A DNA stretch of 64,000 nucleotides from Cytobacillus firmus (GTDB lineage Bacteria; Bacillota; Bacilli; Bacillales; Cytobacillaceae), in assembly GCF_023715565.1 (NCBI RefSeq), contig NZ_JAMBOJ010000021.1, positions 1 to 64,000 on the forward strand, given 5' to 3'. The notes beneath the pieces are model-generated. The model worked only from the letters and a program-made list of their open reading frames with translations, was not told where the DNA came from and did no database searches. The translations under genes and the position numbers were made by a program. Positions 41,958 through 52,526 of this stretch are shown piece after piece (the stretch's first letter is position 1; every line of letters starts with the position of its first letter).

Positions 41958-42089
41958 CCCTTAATTCCCTATTCTACTATATTCAAAACAAATAGATAGG
42001 AACGAACATCATAATGTTAAAGAAATGTAATAATGTGCAAAATTGCAAAGAAGTTTGATAATTCCACGTGCAGGACTTGTTGTTGCTTC

Positions 42090-42120
42090 CAAAAAAGAAA
42101 CCCTGCTTAACAGGGTTTCC
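42090..42120 (-). terminator. Intrinsic terminator after spoVE
   Basis: Stem GAAACCCTG/CAGGGTTTC (42111-42119 with 42097-42105), 5-nt loop, then T6 on the minus strand; 23 bases past the spoVE stop. Confidence 0.85.
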
Positions 42121-42142
42121 TAAAATGCATGTTATTAATGCG

Positions 42143-43243
42143 CTAGTACCTTGCATATCTGCTAATATTAAGCAGGACCCCTATAGCCATTAGCATCAGT
42201 GTCAGGGAAGATCCCCCGTAGCTCAGAAATGGAAGCGTGATTCCCGTAACAGGCATCAAACCTGTTACAACCCCTATGTTGATCATTACCTGTATAGCCA
42301 CCATCGCTATAATCCCAACAGCCAAAAAACTCCCATATAAATCAGGGGCGCCAAGAGCAATGCGGATGCCACGCCATAAAAGGAGGGCAAATAACAATAT
42401 AACAAAAGATCCGCCAATAAACCCAAGCTCCTCAGCTAAAATGGCAAAAATAAAATCTGTCTGCGGTTCAGGAAGATAGAAAAACTTTTGTCTGCTCTGT
42501 CCCAGACCAAGGCCGAACAGCCCTCCAGGCCCAATTGCATATAAGGATTGGATAATCTGGAAACCGCTGCCCAGCGGATCCTCCCATGGGTCAAGAAAGG
42601 ATGTTATCCTCTTTATTCTATAAGGGGCTGACAGAACCAGTGCCACAAATCCGGCCAAACCAGCAAGGGCAAACCAGACAAAGTGGCTGATTCTGGCCCC
42701 TGCAATGAAAATCATGACAACACAGGTCCCCACCATTACAGTTCCTGTCCCTAAATCAGGCTGCAGCATAATTAATCCAAATGCTAAAAACACCAACCCT
42801 AAAGATGGTACAAGGCCTTTTCGGAAAGAAGTGATCAGCTTTTGTTTTTCGGAGAGGAATTTTGCCATAAACACAATCATGGCAAGCTTCATAAACTCCG
42901 ATGGCTGTATTGAAAATGCACCAACGCCAATCCAGCTCCTCGAACCGTTTCTCACGTTTCCTACACCCGGAACCAGCACCAGAAGCAAAAGCACAAAACA
43001 GATGATGATTAACACTTTTGCCCAAGTTCTCCATGTCCAATAATCCACATTCATAATAAAAAACATCGCAATAATTCCAACTCCGGCAAAAAGCAATTGC
43101 CTTTTCGCAAAAAAGAAAGAATCGTCAAATTTATAATCTGCCCAAACTGCACTGGCACTGTATACCATAGTCAATCCTACAGCAAGCAGCGTTAAGGTGA
43201 CGATCATTAATATAAAATCGGGAGTGGTTTTTTTAGCCGGCAA
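42143..43243 (-). CDS. spoVE: SpoVE, SEDS-family glycosyltransferase for spore cortex
   Basis: The 366-residue ten-helix SEDS protein is close to B. subtilis SpoVE (identical length) and polymerises lipid II with SpoVD during cortex synthesis. Family motifs: VYSASAVWADYKFDDSFFFAKRQ, NGSRSWIGVGAFSIQPSEFMKLA, the catalytic-loop Asp in WEDPLGSGFQI, and the C-terminal PFLSYGGSS. The start is TTG at 43243, with GAGGTG 6 bases upstream. As in B. subtilis it lies between murD and murG. Confidence 0.95.
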   Translation of the reverse strand: MPAKKTTPDFILMIVTLTLLAVGLTMVYSASAVWADYKFDDSFFFAKRQLLFAGVGIIAMFFIMNVDYWTWRTWAKVLIIICFVLLLLVLVPGVGNVRNGSRSWIGVGAFSIQPSEFMKLAMIVFMAKFLSEKQKLITSFRKGLVPSLGLVFLAFGLIMLQPDLGTGTVMVGTCVVMIFIAGARISHFVWFALAGLAGFVALVLSAPYRIKRITSFLDPWEDPLGSGFQIIQSLYAIGPGGLFGLGLGQSRQKFFYLPEPQTDFIFAILAEELGFIGGSFVILLFALLLWRGIRIALGAPDLYGSFLAVGIIAMVAIQVMINIGVVTGLMPVTGITLPFLSYGGSSLTLMLMAIGVLLNISRYARY

Positions 43244-43413
43244 CGAAAACACCTCGAATGCAAGTTTTAGGGCTGTCAAAATAGAACAATATGCCCTGCC
43301 CAAATAAGCTTATCCACTTTCCGGCAGTCTTTTGTATCTATTTGAAGCTCTAAATGCCACGCGAGGAAGTTAAATGTCTTTGCTGAAAGTTTCTTAGTCC
43401 CGCAGACAAGCCC

Positions 43414-44766
43414 TTAACTAAGTTTATGCACCGCATCTATAAACATGTCTCCACGAACCTCAAAAGTTTTATACTGGTCCCAGCTTGCACAGGCAGGAGA
43501 AAGCAGAATCACATCTCCCGGGTCTGAAAGCCTGAAGGCTGCAGGTACGGCGTTTTCAACATTATCGACACGCTCTATTGTTTTTATTCCCGCCTCCATT
43601 GCTGCTTTTTCAATCTTTTCAGCAGTTTGGCCAAAGGTTACCAGAGCCTTTACCTTTTTAAGAGATGGAATGAGTTCATCAAAGCTATTTCCGCGGTCTA
43701 GGCCTCCTGCGAGAAGAAGAACAGGCTGATCAAATGCTGCGACCGCATTCTTCGTTGCAAGGATGTTCGTTGCTTTAGAATCATTATAAAATTTCCTGTT
43801 TTGGTATTTCCCAACATATTGCAGGCGATGCTTTACACCTGTAAACGAACCCAGAACCCGCCTGATGGCTTCATTCCCGACTCCTGTCAGCTTGGCAGCA
43901 GCCACTGAGGACAGGATATTCTCAAGGTTGTGCTCCCCTGGCAATGAAACTTCTTTTCTTTCGATCACTTGTTCATCATTAAAATAAATCCAGCCATCTT
44001 TCACATATGCACCTTCAGACAGCACTTTGGAAGTCGAAAAAGGAATGATCTGAGCCTTTGAGCGGGCAGCCGCTTCCAATACTTTATCCTGGTCGGCATT
44101 GACAATGAAATAATCCTGTTCAGTCTGATTCATCGTAATGTTTGCTTTGGCTGCATGGTATTCTTCTCTTGTGCCATGGTAATCCAAATGGGCATCATAT
44201 AAATTGGTCAAAATGGCAATTCTCGGCCTGAAATCCCGAATCCCCATCAGTTGAAACGATGAAAGCTCAATCACGATATGGTTTTCTTCCGCGGCATCCT
44301 GGGCAACTTCGGAAGCTACTGTACCAATATTTCCAGCGATCAGCGGCATCTTGTTCCCTTCCTGAAGCATTTCAAACACAAGTGTTGTGGTTGTCGTTTT
44401 TCCGTTTGTACCAGTAATCGCAATAAAAGGAGCTTCAGAAACCTGGTAGGCAAGCTCCACTTCTGTAATAACCTGTATGCCCTTTTCAAGGGCTTCTCTT
44501 ATCATTGGATTATGATATGGTATACCGGGGTTTTTTACGATCAGCTCAAACCCCTCTTCAAGGAGTTCAATGGGATGCCCGCCGCATATAACCGTAATCC
44601 CCTGCTCAAGCAGTCCTTGTGCTTCAGGATTCTCTGCAAGCGGCTTATAATCATTGACAGTCACAAATGCTCCTAGCTTATGTAAAAGGGAAGCTGCACT
44701 CACTCCGCTTTTCGCCAGTCCCAATACTAATATTTTCTTATGTCGATAGCTATTGATTTCTTTCAC
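43414..44766 (-). CDS. murD: UDP-N-acetylmuramoylalanine-D-glutamate ligase
   Basis: A 450-residue Mur ligase that adds D-Glu to UDP-MurNAc-L-Ala. N-terminal Rossmann domain ([16 protein letters not shown]), ATP-binding GTNGKT at 119-124, central domain with the [11 protein letters not shown] motif, C-terminal domain with YNDSKATN and [26 protein letters not shown]. The ATG directly follows the mraY stop. It is followed by about 170 bases before spoVE. Confidence 0.97.
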   Translation of the reverse strand: MKEINSYRHKKILVLGLAKSGVSAASLLHKLGAFVTVNDYKPLAENPEAQGLLEQGITVICGGHPIELLEEGFELIVKNPGIPYHNPMIREALEKGIQVITEVELAYQVSEAPFIAITGTNGKTTTTTLVFEMLQEGNKMPLIAGNIGTVASEVAQDAAEENHIVIELSSFQLMGIRDFRPRIAILTNLYDAHLDYHGTREEYHAAKANITMNQTEQDYFIVNADQDKVLEAAARSKAQIIPFSTSKVLSEGAYVKDGWIYFNDEQVIERKEVSLPGEHNLENILSSVAAAKLTGVGNEAIRRVLGSFTGVKHRLQYVGKYQNRKFYNDSKATNILATKNAVAAFDQPVLLLAGGLDRGNSFDELIPSLKKVKALVTFGQTAEKIEKAAMEAGIKTIERVDNVENAVPAAFRLSDPGDVILLSPACASWDQYKTFEVRGDMFIDAVHKLS

Positions 44767-45741
44767 TTACACCCACACCTCAATATAAATTCCTAAGATT
44801 GCAAACAATAAACCAACCGTCCAGAACGTAACAACAACCCGCCATTCTGACCAGCCTACCAATTCATAATGATGGTGCAGCGGGCTCATACGGAAAATCC
44901 GTCTGCCGGTGGTTTTAAAAGAGGCAACTTGCAGAATAACGGATAAGGTTTCAATAACAAATACCCCGCCGATAATAATCAAAATGATTTCAAGCTTTGT
45001 CAGGATGGCTATGGTCGCAATAGCACCCCCAAGAGCCAGTGAACCTGTGTCTCCCATAAACACTTTTGCAGGATGGGCGTTAAAGACAAGGAAACCCAAT
45101 ACTGCTCCAACTACTGCTACAGAAAAAATGGATACTTCAAATTGGGATTGATTCCAAGCCAGTACTGCGAATGCTCCAAAAGCGATTGCGGCCGTCCCGG
45201 AGACAAGTCCATCAAGTCCATCTGTCAAATTGACAGCATTCGAGAATCCGACCAGCCAGAAAATAATAAATAAAACATATCCCCAGCCCAAATCAACCGA
45301 AATATCCGTCAGGGGAATATGGACTTCTGTTGATAAGTCATTCTGCTTATAAACAAAGTAAAAAATCACGGAAATAATAATCTGGCCCAGGAGCTTCTGC
45401 TTTGAAGTCAGGCCTAGATTACGCTTCAATACCACTTTTATAAAATCATCCAGAAAACCGAGGAGTCCAAACCCCAGGGTAACCAGAAGCAGTAAATATG
45501 TTTCTACTGCAGGCTGTGAAAATTTACCGGTCATAAATAAAGTGGTCACCGTGACCGAAAGAAGAATCATAATTCCGCCCATTGTCGGAGTACCTGTCTT
45601 CTTCATATGGGATTTCGGGCCTTCTTCACGGATGCTTTGCCCAAATTTCAACCTTCTCAGGAAGGGAATAAATATGGGAGACAGCAATACCGTAATTAAA
45701 AAACCTGCCAATATTGTGAAAAAAACAACTTGCTCCATCAT
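44767..45741 (-). CDS. mraY: Phospho-N-acetylmuramoyl-pentapeptide transferase
   Basis: A 324-residue membrane enzyme that forms lipid I from UDP-MurNAc-pentapeptide and undecaprenyl phosphate. Ten helices; active-site D98-D99 (GFLDDFIK), NLTDGLDGL and the cytoplasmic PLHHHYEL motif. GGAGGGG precedes two adjacent ATG codons (45741 and 45738). The upstream neighbour is a Mur N-domain stub gene only 2 bases away. Confidence 0.97.
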   Translation of the reverse strand: MMEQVVFFTILAGFLITVLLSPIFIPFLRRLKFGQSIREEGPKSHMKKTGTPTMGGIMILLSVTVTTLFMTGKFSQPAVETYLLLLVTLGFGLLGFLDDFIKVVLKRNLGLTSKQKLLGQIIISVIFYFVYKQNDLSTEVHIPLTDISVDLGWGYVLFIIFWLVGFSNAVNLTDGLDGLVSGTAAIAFGAFAVLAWNQSQFEVSIFSVAVVGAVLGFLVFNAHPAKVFMGDTGSLALGGAIATIAILTKLEIILIIIGGVFVIETLSVILQVASFKTTGRRIFRMSPLHHHYELVGWSEWRVVVTFWTVGLLFAILGIYIEVWV

Positions 45742-45743
45742 AC

Positions 45744-46193
45744 TTATCCCCTCCTTTCGCGTTTGTCATGACCCGCAGTTTCCGCTAATCTTGCTGCCAT
45801 TACAGCAATATCATATGTCGTTTCTTTTTCTTTAAGACTTTCTTCATCCGAAATAAGGAAATTAGTTGTGTTCATCTTATCTTCTGCTTTACTTATTTTA
45901 TTAATATATAAGTCCATGATATCCTTTAAACCTTTCGTTAAGTCGTTAGTATAAAAAATAGGGAAATGATTTGGAGTATATGGCGGCGTTTCGGCATTCT
46001 TATTCCAGATTGCAGCAACAGCCCCTCTTTCAATAGCTTCCTTCAGATTTCCTTCTTCCTCGTAAGGAATATAAATTCCTTTTGGCTGCAGGTAAGAAGA
46101 GGACGATGCCACGGTATGAAATTCCAGCTCATGATCCTTTATTCCTTTGACTGCTGGAAACAATTCCGCTAAATCCTGATACGTCAAATACAT
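45744..46193 (-). CDS. Stand-alone Mur-ligase N-terminal domain protein
   Basis: The 149-residue protein resembles only the N-terminal UDP-MurNAc-binding domain of MurE/Mur[16 protein letters not shown], then [21 protein letters not shown], an [15 protein letters not shown] segment, and [21 protein letters not shown]. Residues 100-149 are charged, with no fold I can name. The ATP-binding GTNGKT and C-terminal ligase domains are absent, so ligase activity is excluded. It sits between murE (stop 1 base before its ATG) and mraY, where some bacteria have murF. A relic of murF or a regulatory/scaffold paralogue are both possible; the frame is intact and the gene tightly coupled, which argues for use. 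Confidence 0.75.
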   Translation of the reverse strand: MYLTYQDLAELFPAVKGIKDHELEFHTVASSSSYLQPKGIYIPYEEEGNLKEAIERGAVAAIWNKNAETPPYTPNHFPIFYTNDLTKGLKDIMDLYINKISKAEDKMNTTNFLISDEESLKEKETTYDIAVMAARLAETAGHDKRERRG

Positions 46194-46194
46194 T

Positions 46195-47655
46195 TTATCG
46201 CTCCTCTATAGCCTCTTTTGCCACAAGACGGTCGTCAAAATCAAAAACATGGCTGCCTACAATCTGATAGGTCTCATGACCCTTTCCTGCTATTAAGATA
46301 ACGTCTCCTGCACTGGCTTTTTTTACCGCATAGTAAATAGCTTCTTTTCGATCGACGATTATTTTATAACTTTCTTCTTTTACTCCCTCTTCCATATCCC
46401 TCAAGATTTGGATCGGGTCTTCACTTCTTGGATTGTCTGAAGTAAAGATTGGGTCTGTACTGTACTGGCATGCAATTTCAGCCATAAGCGGACGTTTGGA
46501 TTTGTCTCTGTCTCCTCCGCAGCCTACGATGGCAAAAATGCGCTTCTGTGCAAATTGCTTTACTGTTTCCAGTGCATTTTTCAGGCTGTCCGGAGTATGT
46601 GAATAATCAACGATCACAGAAAAATCCTGGCCTGCATCTACGGTTTCAAATCTGCCGGCTACACCTTTAACTTCTTCTGCAGATTTAATGATTTGAGAGA
46701 TTGAAATCCCTGCAGCGATACCTGCTCCAATACTGGCAAGGACGTTATAGATGCTGAACTTGCCTATCATTTTTAAAGAAACTTTATGCTTTCCAAATGG
46801 AGAGATTAAGTCAAATTCCGTACCGGCAGCAGTCATTTGAATATTAACGGCCCGCAGATTTGCTTCCTGATCAATTCCATAGGAAATGACATGAGCAGCC
46901 GTCGATTTTTCATATTCTGCAGAAGCAGGGTCATCTGAATTTAAAATGGCATACTTCGGTTCTCCATGATTATAGGCGCTTCCAAGCTGGGCAAACAGCA
47001 GTCCTTTTGCTCTTCTGTATTCATCCATCGTTTTATGATAATCCAGGTGATCCTGTGTCAGGTTCGTAAATACGGCTATATTAAAATCACAGCCATGAAC
47101 ACGGCCTTCAACAAGTGCATGAGAAGACACTTCCATTACAGCTGAATCCACACCGGCATCTGCCATTTTTCTAAATGTACTTTGCAGAGTCAGGCTTTCA
47201 GGAGTAGTATTTTTAACTTCAAAAGTTTCATCGGCAATCTTCGTATACATCGTGCCAATCAAGCCGGTCTTTCTTCCTGCGTCTGAAAGAATCTTTTCAA
47301 TTAAATGACTTGTTGTTGTTTTGCCATTAGTCCCTGTTATGCCAATTAAATGAAGCTGTTTGCTCGGCTGTCCATAAAAAGCATCAGCCAGCACTGCCAG
47401 CGCCCTTTTTGTATTTTTAACTACTATAACCGGGATATCCAAATCCAGTTCTTTTTGTGCAATAACAGCTGCTGCACCTTTTTCGGCAGCAGAAGCTGCA
47501 AAATCATGGCCATCTACCGTATAGCCCTCAATGCATACAAACAGACTTCCAGGCAGAGCTTTCCGGTTATCGTTAACAATCGCTGTGATTTCAGGATTTT
47601 CACATTTATATGTCATATAAGGCTGTAAAAATCGCAGCAGTCTATGTAATTCCAT
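46195..47655 (-). CDS. murE: UDP-MurNAc-L-Ala-D-Glu:meso-diaminopimelate ligase
   Basis: The 486-residue Mur ligase adds meso-DAP to the nucleotide dipeptide. Seen: N-domain ([24 protein letters not shown]), P-loop GTNGKTTTS from 108, carbamylated-Lys region ([10 protein letters not shown]), and the meso-DAP specificity motif DNPR at 407-410. ATG 47655 is used because it has AGAGG 10 bases upstream and begins at the homologous MELHRLL. The 237-base region upstream includes the spoVD terminator, so murE likely has its own promoter. Confidence 0.97.
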   Translation of the reverse strand: MELHRLLRFLQPYMTYKCENPEITAIVNDNRKALPGSLFVCIEGYTVDGHDFAASAAEKGAAAVIAQKELDLDIPVIVVKNTKRALAVLADAFYGQPSKQLHLIGITGTNGKTTTSHLIEKILSDAGRKTGLIGTMYTKIADETFEVKNTTPESLTLQSTFRKMADAGVDSAVMEVSSHALVEGRVHGCDFNIAVFTNLTQDHLDYHKTMDEYRRAKGLLFAQLGSAYNHGEPKYAILNSDDPASAEYEKSTAAHVISYGIDQEANLRAVNIQMTAAGTEFDLISPFGKHKVSLKMIGKFSIYNVLASIGAGIAAGISISQIIKSAEEVKGVAGRFETVDAGQDFSVIVDYSHTPDSLKNALETVKQFAQKRIFAIVGCGGDRDKSKRPLMAEIACQYSTDPIFTSDNPRSEDPIQILRDMEEGVKEESYKIIVDRKEAIYYAVKKASAGDVILIAGKGHETYQIVGSHVFDFDDRLVAKEAIEER

Positions 47656-47844
47656 CTTTACCATTCCTCTCATGTTAAAACAGAGCAAACTATTCCCTTT
47701 TTTAATGAAACTGGTCAAAATAAATAAATATAATCAAAACAACATTCTAAATGATGGCGATATATATTGTACAGGATAATTGCTTTTTTAGCTATTTTAT
47801 ATATAGAAGCAGAACCACGAAAGTATGTTACAGTTTCCTTACAA

Positions 47845-47880
47845 ACAAAAAAAATTCAGGCGGCGCAGAGGAAGCCGCCC
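47845..47880 (-). terminator. Intrinsic terminator after spoVD
   Basis: Stem GGCGGC/GCCGCC (47874-47879 with 47859-47864) with a 9-nt loop, followed by TGAA and T8 on the minus strand; located 13 bases beyond the spoVD stop. It should separate spoVD from the vegetative murE unit. Confidence 0.8.
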
Positions 47881-47892
47881 TCATTCCTTATC

Positions 47893-49809
47893 TTATTTAT
47901 TATCAAAATACAGGCGGATCGTTGAACCTTCTTTTAATTTAATGCCCGGCTGAGGCGATTGTTTAACCACCGTATTCCCTGTCCCGCTGGCATCAATTTT
48001 CAGGTTAAGATATAGTTCCCCAAGGTCTTTCTTTGTCATACCTACCATATCAGGAACCTCAATCATTGGAGAATCCATCCATGTCAGCTCTTTTTCAATT
48101 TGATTTTTGCGGGGCTTTACACCCATCGCACGCAGGCTGTCACCCATTATTTCCCCTACAATCGGAGCAGCTACTACACCGCCAAATTGAACGGTTCCTT
48201 TTGGATTATCCACAGCCACATACACGACGAGTTGAGGATCATCAGCAGGTGCAAACCCTATGAATGATACGATATGGTTATTTTCCAGATACCGGCCATT
48301 TTGCGCTTTTTGTGCAGTCCCCGTTTTCCCCCCAACACGATATCCGTCAACGAACGCTTTTTTTCCTGACCCTTTTGCCACAACTGACTCAAGCGCTTTA
48401 CGGATTTCATCAGATGTTTCCTTTGAAATTACTTTTCTTTTTGCATCAGGCGATTTTTTCATCAATACCTCACCTGTTGCTGGATTTATAAGCTCTTTTG
48501 CTATATAAGGCGTATATAAAGTTCCCCCATTAACTGCAGCTGAAATGGCTGCTACCTGCTGAATCGGAGTAACGGAAACCCCCTGACCAAAAGCAGTGGT
48601 TGCCTGCTCTACTGGACCAACCCGATCGAGATTAAACAGGATTCCTTTCCCCTCTCCCTGAAGGTCGATGCCGGTCTTTTCGCCGAACCCGAAGTCACGG
48701 ATATATTTAAATAGTGACTCTTTGCCTAATCTTTCACCCAGCTCTACAAAGCCGGGATTACAAGAATTTTGTACTACTTCAAGATAAGTCTGACTGCCAT
48801 GTCCGCCTTTTTTCCAGCATCTCAGTCTGGCACCGCCAACTTCAACAGAGCCCGGGTCGTGGAAATGATCCTTTTCCAAATTCACCTTCCCCTCTTCTAA
48901 TGCAGCTGCCAGAGTAATGATTTTAAATGTGGAACCCGGCTCGTATGTACTCCATATCGGCAGATTACGGTTGTAGATCTCAGGAGGAACATTTTTAAAA
49001 TTCGCCGGGTCAAAATCCGGTCTGCTGGACATCGCAAGAACCTCTCCATTATTTGGATTCATGGCAATCGCAATTATTCCATCAGGATTATATTCCGCCT
49101 GAGCTATATCAAGCTCCCTTTCTACAATAGTCTGTATCTTCGAATCGATAGTAAGCTTTAGATCCATTCCATCAACAGGCGGCTTATAATCATCCGCCAT
49201 ATCGTTCATGCGCTCTCCCTTTGCATTCGCATAAAACTTAACAGATCCCTTTTTCCCTTTTAGCTTTTCATCATAATATAACTCAAGGCCCATAAGACCC
49301 TGATTATCAATTCCGGCAAACCCCAGAACATGCGATAGGTAATTACCGAAAGGATAATGGCGTTTTGAATCTTCACCAATGTAAATTCCTTCAATACCCA
49401 ATGCGCGGATTTCTTTCGCTTTTTCATGGGAAATCTTTCTGCCTTGAGGAATCTTCACACTAGATGCCCTTTTGGTGATAAGCTCGTAGGCTTTTTCCTT
49501 TGACATATTCAGTACTGCAGCCAATTTCTCTGCAGCATCTGCGGGATCTTTGATTTGTCTGGGTACAACATAGACAGTCGGAGCACTGACATTCGTAGCC
49601 AGCGGAACACCATTTCGGTCAACGATTTCTCCTCTTTCAGGTTCGAAGGGGATATCTCTGCTCCAGAGCTCCTTTGCGCCATCTGTAAGCATATTCCCTA
49701 AAAAAAACTGAACATATCCCAGACGCAAATCAATTATAAAAAAAACGAGAATACCAACAAACAACGCTGCAGTCAGCCGTTTTCGAACGGTTACATTTGA
49801 AACACGCAT
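47893..49809 (-). CDS. spoVD: SpoVD, sporulation-specific class B penicillin-binding protein
   Basis: A 638-residue transpeptidase that works with SpoVE in spore cortex synthesis. N-terminal signal anchor (about 12-34), dimerisation domain, transpeptidase domain with STFK (293-296), SCN (349-351) and KTGT (495-498), and a C-terminal PASTA domain (about 575-638). Lies directly after the vegetative paralogue pbpB. A potential sigma-E -10 element (CATATATT) occurs in the upstream gap, but the -35 is unclear. Confidence 0.95.
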   Translation of the reverse strand: MRVSNVTVRKRLTAALFVGILVFFIIDLRLGYVQFFLGNMLTDGAKELWSRDIPFEPERGEIVDRNGVPLATNVSAPTVYVVPRQIKDPADAAEKLAAVLNMSKEKAYELITKRASSVKIPQGRKISHEKAKEIRALGIEGIYIGEDSKRHYPFGNYLSHVLGFAGIDNQGLMGLELYYDEKLKGKKGSVKFYANAKGERMNDMADDYKPPVDGMDLKLTIDSKIQTIVERELDIAQAEYNPDGIIAIAMNPNNGEVLAMSSRPDFDPANFKNVPPEIYNRNLPIWSTYEPGSTFKIITLAAALEEGKVNLEKDHFHDPGSVEVGGARLRCWKKGGHGSQTYLEVVQNSCNPGFVELGERLGKESLFKYIRDFGFGEKTGIDLQGEGKGILFNLDRVGPVEQATTAFGQGVSVTPIQQVAAISAAVNGGTLYTPYIAKELINPATGEVLMKKSPDAKRKVISKETSDEIRKALESVVAKGSGKKAFVDGYRVGGKTGTAQKAQNGRYLENNHIVSFIGFAPADDPQLVVYVAVDNPKGTVQFGGVVAAPIVGEIMGDSLRAMGVKPRKNQIEKELTWMDSPMIEVPDMVGMTKKDLGELYLNLKIDASGTGNTVVKQSPQPGIKLKEGSTIRLYFDNK

Positions 49810-49872
49810 CTACGGACGAACCTCCTTAAATTATGGCTCGTTCCAATATATGCTTGTACCAAAACGAATAGA

Positions 49873-49900
49873 ACGCACTGCCGCACATCCGGCAGTACGT
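49873..49900 (-). terminator. Hairpin between pbpB and spoVD
   Basis: A 13-bp stem (one G-U pair) GAACGTACTGCCG/CGGCAGTGCGTTC with a loop of about 2-6 nt, 8 bases after the pbpB stop. The tail (TATTCGTTTT) is only partly T-rich, so termination may be partial. It would limit vegetative transcription into spoVD. Confidence 0.55.
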
Positions 49901-49907
49901 TCCCAAA

Positions 49908-52130
49908 TTAATCAAGCACTGCTTCCTCTTCTTCCTGCTGCTCTTCTGATTTGAGGTCTTCCTCATTATATTTCTCAGCAGGATGCTCTAGTTCAACTAT
50001 TAAATAGTCACCATCCCTAAGTACAGAACCGGCTTTTAGATTTTGTTTCACCACATATCCGCTTCCAACAGTATTAAGCTTTAAGTCAGCAAGCTTCGCT
50101 ACCTTCATGACGTCCCTTAGAGACCATCCAGACATATCAGGCACTGTTAATTCACCATCTGTCTTTAGAATCACTCGTTCGCCTTCAAGCAAATTGTACA
50201 TATTGCCAGGGACCTGCCTTTGTATCTTGGTGCCCTTTCCCAGCACAATTGCTTCAAATCCGGACTTTTTTAAATATGCTTTTGCTTCCTCAACTGTTTT
50301 CCCTTCAACTTCAGGCGCATGTTCCGAGTTTGCCTTTAGTTTTTTTGCCGGTTCTATATTTAAATACTGCAGACTGCTTTTCATTACCGGTGTAAAAATC
50401 TTAGCAACAGGTTCTGCACCATTTGTACTGAGGTCTATTTCCGGCTGCTGGACCGCTACATAGATGATCAGTTCAGGATCATCTTTAGGAGCCATTCCTA
50501 AAAACGAGAAAATGAAATTTTCATGACCAGTTAAGTAGCCCCCGCCATTTGGATCGGGAATTTGGGCAGTCCCCGTTTTTCCGGCAACCTCGTAGCCTTC
50601 GATATTATACCTTTTATAACCTGTTCCTTTTTCAGAGGAAACAACTGTTTCCAGGATATCCCTAGTTTTCTTTGCCGTTTCTGCAGAAATGGGATTTCCA
50701 TTCACCTTCGGCTTTGTTTTTTTCACGACTTCCTTTTTATCGCTATCAACAATGCTGCTGATTACATGCGGCTGCATCATTTTGCCGTCATTCGCGATGG
50801 CAGTGGCTGCCTGTATCTGCTGAATAGTCGTAATGGCCGAACCTTGTCCAAATCCCGTAGTCACCTTATCGAGCGGCCATTCATAAGCGATTTTCCCCCC
50901 CGTTTCATTCGGCAGGTCAATTCCCGTCGGATTTTCAAAACCGAACTTTGTTATATATTCCCTGTATTTTTCATACCCAAGTTTTTCTTTCACTATTTTG
51001 GCAAAAGCCACATTCGATGAACGCTGAACACCTTCAAGATAAGTAATCGATCCCCAGCCGCGTCCCTGATTATGGTCCCGTATAGCCGGTGAATTTTCGG
51101 TCACTTTATAACTCCCTGATTTATACCATTCATTCGGATCAAACTCACCCTCCTCAATGGCAGCAGCCAAAGTAAAAATCTTCATGGTTGATCCGGGTTC
51201 AAATGAGTTTTCAATCACTTCATTATGCCAGGTGTCTTCGATGCCTTCCTTTGTTTTAGGATGAAAGGACGGCCTCTGTCCCATAGCCAAAATTTCACCT
51301 GTTTTAGCATCAGCGACTACTGCAACCATTTTTTTCGGCTGATATTCCTCGTCTACTTTATTCATAGAATCTTCGAGAAAAGTCTGGATCTTCTTATCGA
51401 TTGTAAGATACACATCTTTGCCATTTTGAGCAGGCTGGATTTTTTGATCTCCATTAGGGAGCAGATAGCCCCATATATCACTTTTATAGCTGAATTTCCC
51501 ATCTTTTCCTGTGAGCACCTTATTTAAGCTCTGTTCGAGGCCCAACATCCCGACTGTATCAGTCCTATTGGTTTTTGATTTTTTCTTTTCAACATACCCG
51601 ACTAAATGCGAAGCAAAGACCCCATTTGGATAAAACCGCTTGGAATCTGTTATGAATGTAATTCCGGGCAAATTCATATCTTCTATTTCTCTTTTTGTTT
51701 TTAATGGAAGATCGCGACCCTCTTTTCCAAATTCAACCTGGAATGGTTTATCTCCGTCTTTTGTTTTCTTTGTTAAAATCCTGTAAATCTCTGACTCTTC
51801 CAGGTCAATAGCTTTCGCAAGCGCGGCTGCTGTTTTTCCAGGGTCTTTCACATAATCAGGCTCCATGCTTTTGTCCAGTATTGCTACAAGCTTGTAAGAA
51901 ATCGTATCCTCAGCAATGACCTCCCCATTCCGGTCATAAATGGAGCCCCTTTTTGCCTGTATGGTCTTTTCGCGTTCGTATTTCTGCTGAGCTTTAGCCG
52001 CAAGTGCGTGGCCTGCTGCCTCACCTGTTGCCTGAATAGAAACAAAGCGAAAAATTAATACAAAAAAGAGCAGGCTGAATATTAAAAATAATATCGCTGC
52101 TCCCAAATTGATATTTGGCTGTTTCTTCAT
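49908..52130 (-). CDS. pbpB: PBP2B, divisome class B penicillin-binding protein (FtsI)
   Basis: The 740-residue septal transpeptidase is essential for division. N-terminal anchor (about 8-31), allosteric/dimerisation region with RGSIYDRNGEVIAED, transpeptidase with STMK (314-317), SSN (RSSNVAF) and KTG (GKTGTAQIP), followed by two PASTA domains (about 590-720) and an acidic tail (EEDLKSEEQQEEEEAVLD). It is somewhat longer than B. subtilis PBP2B (716), mostly in the tail. The ATG overlaps the ftsL stop by one base. Confidence 0.96.
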   Translation of the reverse strand: MKKQPNINLGAAILFLIFSLLFFVLIFRFVSIQATGEAAGHALAAKAQQKYEREKTIQAKRGSIYDRNGEVIAEDTISYKLVAILDKSMEPDYVKDPGKTAAALAKAIDLEESEIYRILTKKTKDGDKPFQVEFGKEGRDLPLKTKREIEDMNLPGITFITDSKRFYPNGVFASHLVGYVEKKKSKTNRTDTVGMLGLEQSLNKVLTGKDGKFSYKSDIWGYLLPNGDQKIQPAQNGKDVYLTIDKKIQTFLEDSMNKVDEEYQPKKMVAVVADAKTGEILAMGQRPSFHPKTKEGIEDTWHNEVIENSFEPGSTMKIFTLAAAIEEGEFDPNEWYKSGSYKVTENSPAIRDHNQGRGWGSITYLEGVQRSSNVAFAKIVKEKLGYEKYREYITKFGFENPTGIDLPNETGGKIAYEWPLDKVTTGFGQGSAITTIQQIQAATAIANDGKMMQPHVISSIVDSDKKEVVKKTKPKVNGNPISAETAKKTRDILETVVSSEKGTGYKRYNIEGYEVAGKTGTAQIPDPNGGGYLTGHENFIFSFLGMAPKDDPELIIYVAVQQPEIDLSTNGAEPVAKIFTPVMKSSLQYLNIEPAKKLKANSEHAPEVEGKTVEEAKAYLKKSGFEAIVLGKGTKIQRQVPGNMYNLLEGERVILKTDGELTVPDMSGWSLRDVMKVAKLADLKLNTVGSGYVVKQNLKAGSVLRDGDYLIVELEHPAEKYNEEDLKSEEQQEEEEAVLD

Positions 52131-52495
52131 TAATCTTCCACGACCTTAACATTTTTTCCGCTGAATGTGAGACCCATTGCTTCAGCTTTCGCTTTAATGC
52201 GTTCGTATGTACTTAATTCGCTCACTTGCATGCTAAGATCCGTATTCACTTTGGTCTGCGTTTGGATTGCTTCTTCTGTTTGCTGAATTTCTTTGTTTAC
52301 TTCGTAAATTGCCGCCTGATTTGAAACCATTTGCACTGCACCAAAACAAACAATGCCAGTGAAAGCAAGTCCCAGTATTTTCTCACCGGGTGAAAGCCAG
52401 GACTTTTTTGTTTTTAATTTCTTTGGGACATTTACGGGCTGGGTTTGAACATCAAATTGTTTTTCTTCCTGTATTTTTCGGGCTAAATTGCTCAT
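52130..52495 (-). CDS. ftsL: FtsL, divisome protein
   Basis: A 121-residue bitopic protein: cytoplasmic N-tail, membrane helix (LGLAFTGIVCFGAVQMVSNQ, about 42-62), and an extracellular leucine-zipper-like coiled coil (about 65-105) that pairs with DivIC and DivIB. AGGAGG precedes the ATG. Positioned between rsmH and pbpB as in B. subtilis. Confidence 0.93.
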   Translation of the reverse strand: MSNLARKIQEEKQFDVQTQPVNVPKKLKTKKSWLSPGEKILGLAFTGIVCFGAVQMVSNQAAIYEVNKEIQQTEEAIQTQTKVNTDLSMQVSELSTYERIKAKAEAMGLTFSGKNVKVVED

Positions 52496-52526
52496 AATTC
52501 CCCTCCTGTATATTTTCTCTATTCAA

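Noticed and set aside
43244-43413. GGCATATT as a sigma-E -35 for spoVE
   Set aside because: No CATACA-like -10 at 13-15 bases; not supported.
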